Assembly: GCA_004380135.1 (NCBI GenBank)
Contig: QXCR01000001.1
Location: 620,001 to 684,000, forward strand
Direction of reading: 5' to 3'
Source: Stemphylium vesicarium
Taxonomy: Eukaryota > Ascomycota > Dothideomycetes > Pleosporales > Pleosporaceae
Length of the DNA: 64,000 bases
Shown here: positions 45,082-55,285 of the stretch, one piece after another
How positions within the stretch are numbered: the stretch's first letter is position 1
How the letters are laid out: each line of letters opens with the position of its first letter
Notes under the pieces: model-generated
Told to the model about the DNA's origin: nothing
Seen by the model: only the letters and a program-made list of their open reading frames with translations
The model's database searches: none
Program-made: the position numbers and the translations under genes

Positions 45082-45293
45082 TGTAGTTGTCGATGGGGAA
45101 AGAAGTCGTGAGGAGAGTGCGATGTTGGCAGACGTGATTTCGCGCTGGTGCCAAGCGGAGTGGTGGGCGTCCGTGCGCGCCCGTCTCGCGTAAATCCTGG
45201 GCAGAGTCCGATGGCCACGGAGGCAGCCCTCAATTTTCAACCTCACGAATTTACTCCTCGCCGCACTAACAACACAGCCCAAATACACACACA
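45082..45293. promoter_or_regulatory. Shared 212-bp bidirectional promoter of uS4 and eL21
   Basis: The two start codons face away from each other across only 212 bp, so both 5' leaders and the regulatory sites must fit here. The eL21 side has an A/C-rich leader (aacaacacagccc, then acacacacaatg). The uS4 side has gatggggaaag. Co-regulation of a small- and a large-subunit protein follows naturally from this arrangement. I do not assign specific factor sites. Confidence 0.75.
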
Positions 45294-45929
45294 ATGGGTC
45301 ACTCTGCCGGTCTTCGCGCGGGTACGCGCTATGCGTATGTTGAACCCCGAAAATCGCCGCTGCAGCAATGCGACGACGACGACGAAGAAGAACAAGACAA
45401 GGACGAAAGACTGACGCTGCGATAGTTTCTCGAGGGACTTCAAGAAGAAGGGTATGATCCCTCTCTCGACCTACCTCAAGCAGTACAAGGTCGGTGATAT
45501 CGTCGATGTCGTAGCCAACGGTACGAGCCCCCCAGAAACCCCGCGCGAGCGATTGGAAGCGGAGGACTTATAATGTGTGCAGGTGCCGTCCAAAAGGGTA
45601 TGCCCTACAAGGTCTACCACGGAAAGACCGGTATCGTCTACAACGTCACCAAGTCGGCCGTCGGTGTCATCCTCCAGAAGCAGGTCGGCAACCGATACAT
45701 GGAGAAGCGCATCAACGTCCGCATCGAGCACGTCCGCCACTCCCGCTCACGAGAGGACTTCCTCAAGCGCGTCAAGCTCAACTTCGCCAAGCAACAAAAG
45801 GCCAAGGAGACTGGCGAGCCCCAGACCATGAAGCGCATGGCTGCCCTTCCCCGCGACGAGCGCATCGTCAGCCTGAAGGAGAACAAGCCGGAGAACATCA
45901 CACCTGTACCTTACGAGACCTACATCTAG
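45294..45929 (+). CDS. rpl21: 60S ribosomal protein eL21
   Basis: Three exons (45294-45334, 45426-45520 and 45583-45929) give 160 residues, the standard length. The reading begins MGHSAGLRAGTRYA, splices to FSRDFKKKGMIPLSTYLKQY, then to AVQKGMPYKVYHGKTGIVYN. It continues with VGNRYMEKRINVRIEHVRHS and ends ENITPVPYETYI, all characteristic. It is a structural protein of the large subunit near 5S/28S rRNA. The first intron (91 nt) contains a cgacgacgacgacgaagaag low-complexity stretch. Confidence 0.96.
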
Positions 45930-48900
45930 ACGTTGCAAAGGTGGTTCGGGTGTGTGGGCAGGCAAAATGGGATACGGATGGTCAACGGCGTGGTTTCTCG
46001 GACTTCTCGATTATTCTCTCTTCTGCACTTTCTTACGCATGGAAAGCGGCGATATCACGGTGCAGATACAGTGGTGTGCCAACATGGCTTTGAGTGACCC
46101 CTCACGCCAATAAACATCATCCTCAAATCCCACTCTATGCCGTGTCTCGTTTCCGCTGCCTGTCCTACGAGTCCAGTATCAATGTCAATTTACGAATACC
46201 CACCGTTTTCTAGCGATACATCTCACCTTTGCTTGAATTGAACTAGTGCTTCCACTCACTGTTCTCAAATACTAAATTGGGTGCAACATTATATCGCGGT
46301 GCTTACTCGCTCCTACTCGAACGTCATCAGCTAAGATTGGCGGAAGCACGGCTTGAGCTTCAGCGGCAACAGACAGAAAGAGTAGTTCGCGCTGCCTCTT
46401 CCATGTACCTTTGATCTTGTAGCTGCGTCTCCGTTGTCTCCCATCCGTCTTGTGTTTAGCATCTCTGTGGTTGCCTTCAAGGCACAGTAGTCGATATGTT
46501 CCTTTCACGATCCCAAGTGAAGCCCACCCTATATATAGGCACCAGTCAGTGTACGTTTTTCCTCCAAAAACCAAATGTGGCTCTGTCCATGTGAGAGCAT
46601 GTCGTGTACATGAGATCGTTTGACCGCTTATTGCTCGACTCTGTAATCTTCCGCGGTCATTCTGCGTCCCAGGGCGAAAACAATGGGAGAGGATGAAATA
46701 TAGGATCATGAACTATGCGACTGTGAGGAAAGTACCACATGTATTAAGAAACGAGAACAAGACTGGTTGTAGGTGCATCCCCAACATCATTCCTCAGGTC
46801 TCTATTAATCGTAGACCGAGTCTGACTACGTCCAATTCTGCATTCGGGATGTCGTTGCGGAAAACTCTCGGGAACGAAGTGGAAGAAAGCGATCTATGGC
46901 GACCAACCGAGGATGTTGTTGATCTCACCTGTCCGTAGTAAGGCCACATGAAGCCTCTGTTTGGCGTTGCTCCTTTTCATGGCGGTATTGCAAATAAAAG
47001 ATCATCCCGTGCCACGAAATGAGGGGTCCCAGAAGTTAAGAGACTGCGCTGAAGGAAGGTGCTCCGTTCCGTTCACAGGAACAATTCTCGGTTTCTGTCC
47101 TGGGAAGGTGCGACGTCCGAGGCTCTTTCCTTTTCAAATCTCTTTCTGTTCTCTCCACCTCCTCCGCACAGACTGCAGTTCACAGACCACCGCTCCACCG
47201 TGTCCGTGCTATCTGGATACCCCACCTCGAATGCTACATTCACATCTGAGGGCATCGACACTCTTCTGCCGACACGTCGAGTCAGACAAGAGAGTGTATG
47301 TCTGCCCAAAGAAAAACGGTGTATAGCGGATAGATGATCCCGGTGCGCGTGGAAACAGAGTTTGCGATAGTGGAGAATGTGCACATGTAAAGACCGTCTA
47401 TATAGCCGTTTTGCCTGTAGAGTGGAGAGGCGCATGTACCACGCTTGTTTGTGAAGAAGAGATTTGATAGAGCGGTGAACTTTGCTGCATTGAGTGCACA
47501 TGTGGGTTTGGGCAGGATGCCTGACACGTACAGGGCAGCGATCACATGCGGAGGACTTGCCTATAACAATGGGCTGATGATTGTGCAGGTGATGGTTCAG
47601 GGCCGAAAAGATCGACCCGAGAGGAACCAGCCTCTGTGCGTGCAACGAGCATTTGCATCGTATTGCTGTTCATCAATGCTCGTGAACTCCGTATTAGGTA
47701 GCGGGGGCCAGTGATATTCGTTGCGTGAGCGGGTCTACTAGTACAACCACAGCCCACGTGAGCGTAGTGGAGCTGCTAGAACGATACCTAGAGATTTCCG
47801 CGCTCTTGTTCACTCAAGTGCCTGGGCGAAGCACATGCGCCGGAGGTTGCTGGAGTACGCCTTAGCCACTGCCTGAAAGCACACGGCAACTGTGCACCTC
47901 TGACCGTGCGGTGCCGTGCGGGGGCATTGTCCGTAACTTGTCTCGGTATAGTTACTATCACCTTTGACGTTCGGTATCACGTACCGGATCGACGTCTCTT
48001 TGTAATTTTGTAAAGCGAAGCCACCGGTCTCATTTCGGGGCCGTCGCGCATCTTTCAACAATGCAATACGGCTATGCAGATGCATCTGCAAAATAAGGAA
48101 ATGCGACGGGAAGAGTCTCATCAAGAGAGTTCGCTTCCAAAGTGTACCCCAAAGGTTCAGCGACAAAGTTTCCTGCACGGGTTCAGGGGCGAGTAGAACG
48201 CGGAGAGTTAGAATCTCGATCGCTCGATCGCTCTTCTCCGATGGCGCTTTGATATGAACTCTATCGGCTGGGTCCGCTGTCGACCCGAAGAGGTGAACTT
48301 TTATGACGTGACGTCGCGGGAACGGAAGTTCAGTTCATATGACGATTTTCTCAGGTACGTAAGCTCCCCGTCGTTTCACCGGTTTAGTCTGGTCCCGAGA
48401 CTATCGAGCGGCATTTGACTGCGTCGAGATGTATTCCAGCTCTGGCCTCATCTGCTCGACGGCTGCAGGGTGGCGGGGTCAGCTGCTGGCTTAGTGAATA
48501 TTTGGGCATGATTGATATCGCGTAAATCAAGAGACCATGGCGTTGCTAGCGTTGCGGTGACAGAACTGAGTGTGTCGCACTTGCGGTGTCAGGTTGCGTG
48601 CGTGGCTTCCAAAACTTCATACGGTGTGCAGTCTTAGGCGAGCCAGCAGCTGTCATCCACGTGCCAGGGCTGCTGCCCGAGAAAGCCTAGAGGTCTCCAC
48701 CGCTCAGGTACAGCGAAAAACAAATCATGTTCTCTCGGACAATAACACCAACGGAGACCATCTCAGGAACTATCGGAAAATAATACCCTGCATTCAGAAT
48801 CGAGCCCCCTTTCACAAATCCCCTGGCCCCACTGATCAGTGCAAATATTTCGACGTCATGCAACGAAACGTTGTCGGCTCGGGTTGCAGTAGTGCAGCTG

Positions 48901-50216
48901 GGCCAGGTGCTATTTCGCCGCTGACAGGCCGCGATGCTCAACACCAAGCTAAATTTATTCGCGGAGTGGAGATTGTACCCTTGTCCCCGAGATGCCATCG
49001 ATGTCAGCTACGTCTTCAAAGGATGATCTTCAATGTTGACAAGCTCATAAGCTTCCGGATAAGGATAACATCGAGTCATAAAACCTGGTCGACGGTGTCG
49101 CATGCGAATGATTGACTTTCGGACCCAAATGCGGTATTGGCCAAAGAGATTGATGGAGATAGCGTCACCGAAACGTCAAGCAGACAGGTCTCTTCCGCTT
49201 CATTTGGGGAAAGGTAGCAACTTTGGAGGATTTGCCCGTTCCCCTAGCGCAGGATGTACGGGCGACACTGACAACTGACAGCTGGCACAGACACCACCAC
49301 GCTGGCCCACACCTGCGCTTCCCCCAAGCTCTTAACGAAACACGGCCAGCACAGTCCCTTGCGCTCGCACATCAACCCCTTACTCAGTTAGCCTAAATCT
49401 ATGACCCTAATCAAGACGATCAAAGATGTCTAGAGACATGACATGTTGCCAAAGGTCGGGTGTGTATACCGACCAACTACAAGAGTCATCGTGATGGAAT
49501 CGCTCTACCGTCTCTTGTCGAATGCGGCAATCGAAGAGATGATTTGCACAGGGGTCAGCCGATGAAAGGATGAATCTGTGAGGCGCGCGCGATTTGCAGT
49601 CTACGGCTGATGCGGGGGCTGGTCTCTGGCTGGCCAGCCTCCTTGACGTTTCAAATGCGAAAACACGTTGAGATGTTTGACCGGCTGGCAAACAACTCTC
49701 ACAGATCTCTCATAGATCTTTGCTTGCCGCAACGCCGACTGGCGGAGTGCCTGACTGCTTGCCATCCCTGTCTTAATGCTCGGCAGTATTCGAGCTGGTC
49801 AAGTTTTATTCCTTCGGTTTCTCGTAGCGGAAGCCCTCTCACGATCGCCGAGCCTGCATCTCAAGCGTGCCTTGCATTAGCCCACACCAACGGAGCAATC
49901 GGCATCCATGCCCTTGGACATTAGTCTACCAGACTAAATTGATCTTTCTGCGCCTAAAGCGTACGTCGGCGAGTCCAGTCGCTGCCAACAGGGGACTAGT
50001 TACCCCGTTGTCTCAAGACCGGGGATCCATACAACGTGTCAGTCTCCGCTGGACTACCTGGTATGTTTTACATTACATAGACCCTCCCTCGTCATGGATC
50101 TGCAGCCCATTTCGCATTGTGCACCCGGTATTCCACCCCCAATCAACAAAGTTCGATACTTTTCCGGTTTAACGACGGGGGCGTTATAGTTTCTGACGAT
50201 TACGATTACGACTACG
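45930..50216. other. Longest gene-free interval (4.3 kb)
   Basis: I find no supportable gene between eL21 and the RGS-LOV gene. The longer frames (46272-46709, 47073-47645 and 49407-49691, minus; 48570-49115, plus) lack domains. Two copies of a tcgatcgc-type motif occur near 48211-48230. Just before the LOV start, 50195-50216 is an imperfect (acgatt)n leader. Base composition is not markedly AT-rich. Possible contents are a long regulatory region for the photoreceptor gene, a non-coding RNA, or a small fast-evolving gene. Confidence 0.5.
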
Positions 50217-53064
50217 ATGCCAATGTTCAAGAACAAGATGCGATCCGCTCAGGGACTCTTCTCTCAAAAAAAGTCTTCTGACACCTCTAGGTCCTCAGGC
50301 TCAACTATCACTTCAGCCGAAAAGGGGAGTTCTAGCGAGCTGGCCCCAGCTTATGTCGATAGCGTCATGGCCCCCGATCCAGAAGCGCAGACCAAAGCCA
50401 ACGGCAGTGGCGGTGCCTTTAATGAACCACTGGTCCTAGACTTTGCAACCATGCAAGATGGCGCTGAGCCCAATAGGACGAGTGCCCCTCTTACACCCGT
50501 TGCTAGCTCGGACGATCCCGAGCGACGAGGGAGCTGGCTGTCGGATGACGATACTTCTGCTCCCGCGCCGCAAATAGAATTCGCAAGACGACAGATTCAT
50601 ATACCCTCCCGTACCAGGTACGTCCCCTCTTTTAAACCATTTCTTCTCTCCCACTTGGCTCATCATTCTATAGCTCGAGCACCCCTCAGGCCATACAACA
50701 TCGCGTTGAACTGCAAAGGCGATTGAGTCAAGAGCCAACGTCTCCTATCGCTGTGCCTTCAACGCCAGAAAGGCAACGGTCGCGTGCCCACAGTTACTCA
50801 CACAGTTACTCAAACAGTTACTCGCGTACACCAACCGCGACCCCGAAGCGCTCACAGACACCCACCACTACCCCGAAGCGTTCACAGACACCAAACGCTA
50901 CCCCGAAGCGTTCACAGACCCCAAAGAATCCCTGGACGCCTCAGGCCGCAGAGCCAGAGCAAGCAACTATGAAGAGTTCAGCCGATTCAGTAATTTCCTA
51001 CGAGTCCACGGCACCGTCGTTTGCAACGCAGCACCTTGGGCCGCTGCAGCAAAAAGGTGGAACCCTAGAAGATGGCGACCGACTGTCCCCGTTGCTGGAA
51101 GATGACCCGTATTCTTTCGACCTTGTCAGCGCGCCGATGGAGAATCAAAGACCTCAATTCTCGCTCGAGAACAGGTCCGAGCAGCTGTTCTCGAGAGAAC
51201 ATCTAGAGGCCATCTTCGCCGACACCTCATCCTTACTTCGCTTCACATCTTTCCTCACCTCCGCTCGACCCAATTCGGTCCCTACCTTGATCTACTATCT
51301 CGACGCGCTGAAAGCGCTGCGAGCTATCAGCTATGCCAATGCTGTCGCTGAGGCGCTAGAGCCCATTGATGGTTTGGACTTCACCGAGACCCCGGCACGA
51401 ACCACGCTCAACGCCGTCCTAGAGGAAAAGGCCAGCCGGGCCTTTGACGTCCTGGTCCGTGACGATCTACCAGCCTTCATCACCCATGTCTTTGTCCAGG
51501 TTGCCAGTGTCAGCATTGCGAAGCGAGTCACTGGTAACCTACCCCCAATGCTACGTGAAGCTAGTGAGGGTCTGGCGGAGGTTTTCTGTCTGACGGACCC
51601 GTCCAGGACTGACAACCCAATCATTTTTGCGTCTGAAGGTTAGTACGCCTAACAAACAACATGCGCATTGACTAATGTGATGACAGAATTCCACCGCACA
51701 ACCCAATACGGCGTCGGCTATGCCATCGGCCGCAACTGCAGATTTCTTCAGGGTCCAAAGACAAACCCCAACAGTGTCGCTCGCTTCGGAAAGGCTGCTC
51801 GAGAAGGAAAAGATCACAGCGAAGTCTTCCTAAACTAGTAAGTAATGCCAGGTATTTGTTGTGTCGGTGCTGGACTAATGTCTGATAGCCGTCGCGATGG
51901 CTCTCCATTCATGAATCTTCTCATGATAGCGCCTCTACTGGATTCACGCGGAAAGCTTCGTTATTTCATTGGTGCACAGATTGACGTTACTGGCCTTGTA
52001 AAAGACAGTACAGACCTCGAAGCATTCCGGCGGATGGTCGACCAAGAAGATGGCGTTGCGGAGAAGGATCAGCAAAAGGATGAATTTCAAGCACTCAGTG
52101 AGATGTTTAACAACACTGAGCTTGAGACTGTGCGCAAGCATGGTGGCAACATGCACAGGGAGCATATGGAGGAGAAGGATGATGCCAGCATGCATCACAA
52201 GCCCAGACTGCTCATCCAGGATCAGTCGACGTTTGATGTGGAAAAGGCAGAGAAGCAAGCACCTTCACCTGACGGCCGGCTTTCTGGCCCATACAGACAT
52301 GTAAGCCGTATACTGCTTTCCATGAACGACGATGGTGTGACTAACACATGATTTAGTATCTTATTGTCCGCCCAGCGCCTTCCCTGCGAATCCTCTTCAC
52401 ATCTCCCTCTCTTCGCGTTCCTGGTATCCTTCAATCGCGTTTCCTCGACCGCATCGGTGGTAGCGAACGTGTTCGTGCTTCCCTCAGCGACGCACTCGCC
52501 GACGGCTCGCGCGGCGTCACTGCCAAGATTCGCTGGCTGCCGCACGCAGTCGAAGATCTCGAAGACGCAACGGAGGAAGGCCGACCTCGGTGGATACACT
52601 GCACCCCTCTTCTTGGTCAGAACGGATCGGTCGGCGTATGGATGGTTGTACTCGTCGATGAAAAAGACCACCCGCATGCGAATCGCCGGTTCCGTCAGGC
52701 ACCACCGATTCCCAATGACATCCGCGGCAACTCCCTCGCAACCTCACCACGACCACGCAACAACAACCGAGTCAGCGACTATACCGACGAGAACCGTCCT
52801 CACTCCTCTCGAGGAGCTTCTCCTTACAGCAATGGGCATAGTCATAGCAACGGCTACAGTAATGGATACAGTCATGGCAATGGCTACAGTAATGGAAACG
52901 GTGTGGCTCGCGTTTCCGCGATGGATGCCTTGCGCCGACCAGCGAGCCCTCGCACAGCGCAAAGCCCGCTCAATTACGATCAGCGTACAATGCGCTCCGG
53001 ATCGTCCTCTATCAAGGATTATGTCAACGGTCCCCAGGCCAGTGTCGACTCGTTCCGCATCTGA
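50217..53064 (+). CDS. RGS-LOV blue-light photoreceptor (BcLOV4-like)
   Basis: Five exons (50217-50617, 50674-51638, 51687-51837, 51889-52300 and 52357-53064) give 878 residues. The N-terminal 300 residues are disordered, with (H/N)SYS and 10-residue TPKRSQ repeats. Residues about 305-430 form an RGS-like helical bundle (LFSREHLEAIFADTSSLLRF, then IYYLDALKALRAISYANAV). The LOV domain (about 432-545) carries the flavin motif GRNCRFLQ with the photoactive Cys473. It continues through a spliced YRRDGSPFMNLLMIAPL and ends in the flavin-contacting Gln of FIGAQIDVTGL. A further folded region (YLIVRPAPSLRILFTSPS to GSVGVWMVVLVDE) resembles a second PAS, and the tail is NGYS-rich. Fungal RGS-LOV proteins form a cysteinyl-flavin adduct in blue light and BcLOV4 is recruited to anionic membranes. 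G-protein regulation is inferred. Confidence 0.9.
50789..50917 (+). repeat. Two coding minisatellites in the RGS-LOV N-terminus
   Basis: Three 12-nt units encoding (H/N)SYS occupy 50789-50824. Three 30-nt units encoding TP-x2-TPKRSQ occupy 50828-50917 and are followed by a partial fourth (TPKNPW). The repeated KRSQTP context contains potential proline-directed and basophilic kinase sites. Confidence 0.9.
52827..52903 (+). repeat. Coding repeat NGYS/NGHS in the RGS-LOV C-terminus
   Basis: Tandem 12-15-nt units (aatgg-ta-cagt-type) encode SNGHSHSNGYSNGYSHGNG. The segment is low-complexity and likely disordered. Confidence 0.85.
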
Positions 53065-53573
53065 TGGTGATAGCTCCCTTTCGAAGAAAGGGGGCGACAC
53101 AAAGGGCAACACCGGTCCACGTTGAGGCGAAAGGCAATGCGTTACGGATATACAAAAAAAGAACCTCCTTCGGCGCTCATGGTATGTGGCAAGTTTGCGC
53201 TTGCATCGATTGCATATAGAAGATACGAGGGTGTTGGACACAGAGATGAGATTAGGGGGGGGGGGGGGTAATGTGCTGTTGTTGGTTTGCTATATACCCA
53301 TTTTTGTACTTATACAGTAGTTCTGCCGCTGAACCATGCCAGATAATCTCCCATGTCAGTAATTGGTAATGCATTTTTTACGAAATCACTTGGGGTTTCC
53401 TTGCTTCGTGATATCAAGATCGGCCCTGCTGAGAAGCCGGCGAGAGGAATGGCGACCCGCGCGTCCAGTCTAAGCGAGACTTCCCCGCGGGAGTGCCATC
53501 GTCCCTCTAACTCGCATCTTCCACCCCACCACATTTCTACTCTTACCAGCCAAGCAAGGCCCAACACTTTAAC
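53065..53573. other. Short intergenic region with poly-G run
   Basis: This 509-bp tandem interval lies between RGS-LOV and naa20. It contains a homopolymer of 14 G at 53255-53268, which lies in the probable 3' UTR of RGS-LOV. No gene is seen. Confidence 0.7.
53255..53268 (+). repeat. Poly-G14
   Basis: An uninterrupted run of 14 G residues about 190 bases downstream of the RGS-LOV stop codon. The length is likely to vary and to be affected by sequencing error. Confidence 0.95.
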
Positions 53574-54224
53574 ATGGCGGCGATACGGCCAATGCGCCCG
53601 GAAGATTTACTGCGCATATCTTCCACGAACCTTGACCACCTCACCGAAACATACAACATCGGCTTCTACCTCGAGTATCTCACAAAATGGCCCGAGCTAT
53701 GCCAGATCATTGAAGGCATGGACGGCGAAATCGAAGGCTACAGTACGTTCCAGGACCACAGCATGCCATAGAATATAACAGTCGGCACGGAAGACTGACA
53801 ACGAAGCGTAGTCCTAGGCAAACTCGAATCCTCGCCCTACCAACCGCCAATAAGCCCCTACAAGCCCTCCACAACGGGCGTCGAATACCCCAACTACCTC
53901 CCCTGGCACGGCCACATCACCGCTCTGACCGTAGCCCCCAGTGCGCGTCGCCTTGGTCACGCGACCGCTTTGTCGTCTGCGCTGGAACGCTCCTCGGACG
54001 CGGCGGACGCGTGGTTTGTGGATCTGTTCGTGCGCGCGTCAAACGAGATTGCAAAGGAGCTGTACCGTAAGATGGGCTACAGCGTGTATCGCGTGGTCAA
54101 GGACTACTACAACGACGGCGAGGACGCGCTGGATATGCGGAAGAGCTGTAGTCGGGATAAGAAGGGCGAGTGTGTTAGGGTTGATGGCGAAAAGTGGGAG
54201 GTTAGTGCCGAGGAGGTGTGGTGA
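53574..54224 (+). CDS. naa20: NatB N-terminal acetyltransferase catalytic subunit Naa20
   Basis: Two exons (53574-53742 and 53812-54224; a 69-nt gtacgt...gtag intron) give 193 residues. The GNAT fold starts MAAIRPMRPEDLLRISSTNL, followed by DHLTETYNIGFYLEYLTKWPE, which is diagnostic for Naa20. After the splice comes ILGKLESSP, then HGHITALTVAPSARRLGHA with the acetyl-CoA RxxGxA element, and WFVDLFVRASNEIAKELYRK with GYSVYRVVKDYY. NatB acetylates proteins starting Met-Asp, Met-Glu or Met-Asn co-translationally at the ribosome, with Naa25 as partner. A short loop, ending PNYLPW, is present before the beta-4 strand. Confidence 0.94.
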
Positions 54225-55285
54225 GGGTGCGGATGGGATGTTTGCGGAAAAGAAGTTATTGATACCCTGTGCTGGAGTTGAGGCTGTGGTGGCACCGTAG
54301 GTGGCTACGCGCGGAGACCGAGGTGCTGTTGTGGTATGTGGCACCGTGGCTCTTGTGCTGTGATTGCTGACAGCGGAATAAACACGGAATTCAACATCGT
54401 TGTTTACTGCTCGTCAGCAGCCTTGCGACCCGAATTTCTTGAATGCCGTCTCGTAACTTTTCATACCTCACCTCACCTAGGCCGGGGCCGTCTGATACCT
54501 GAGGCTTTTGATCGGACAGTTCCGCGTCCTCGAGTTTCTGTAATTCCTGCGCTGAGAATGCGTCGTTCGATAGCGTAGCCTAGGGATTTGCCGTCCTTGA
54601 AGATGGCTCTTTGTGGAGTGAGTACGACTGTGCATTTCACAGCCTTTTAGTATACGATCGACATGGCAGACGTATTGTTTGTATGAAAGAAGAGATAGCT
54701 CATACGTAACTGCGTTTATCAAAGCTAGAGTGGATACCAGCGGTGAGTCAAGTGGCGTATGATGCCTTTGAAGTGAGTGTAATGAGTTGAAAAAGTGCAA
54801 GCGAAGACTTACTCCACAAAACAGAGCAGATATCTTCATTCCTTGACCGACTATCAGAGCTTCTTGCCACTGTATCTATTCGGCTTCCAGGATACCGTTT
54901 GTAGCCCATATAAAGGAAGGCAATCTTGTCACACTTACCCATACTGTCTAGAAGTACGTCAACGAAGTGGTCACCGCTTTAGCCAACGCTCGGCCCCCGA
55001 ACCGATGCCTAAGCTTACAAGAAGCCGAATCTTTACTGCGGTGAAAGAGAGGAATGCAATATCATTGGCTCTATTGTCTCTTGTTTTGGGGGTTCACGTG
55101 CACCGGGCATCTTCGGAAATGATAGCCGTCCCTGACGCAAGACTCACCCTTCCCACTCCAGGCTACCTCTATATCTCACTCTCTTGACTGTTAGTAGAAC
55201 CCACTTGTATAAAGTACCATCTACATGGCTCTTGAACCACTACTTCTCCAGACTCCACAAGCTTAAGGTACTGCAACCTCCGGCA
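54225..55285. other. Intergenic region naa20 / F-box-like gene
   Basis: This 1.06 kb has no supportable gene. Open frames on both strands are under 130 residues and lack domains. The F-box-like promoter and leader are expected in the last few hundred bases. Confidence 0.55.

Noticed and set aside
47073..47645. 190-residue minus-strand frame in the 4.3-kb gap
   Set aside because: His/Ser/Arg-rich composition of chance type, with no family resemblance.
34104..53064. Idea that csn2, rho3 and the RGS-LOV gene form a light-response cluster
   Set aside because: They are separated by ribosomal protein and metabolic genes with mixed orientation, so proximity is most simply chance.
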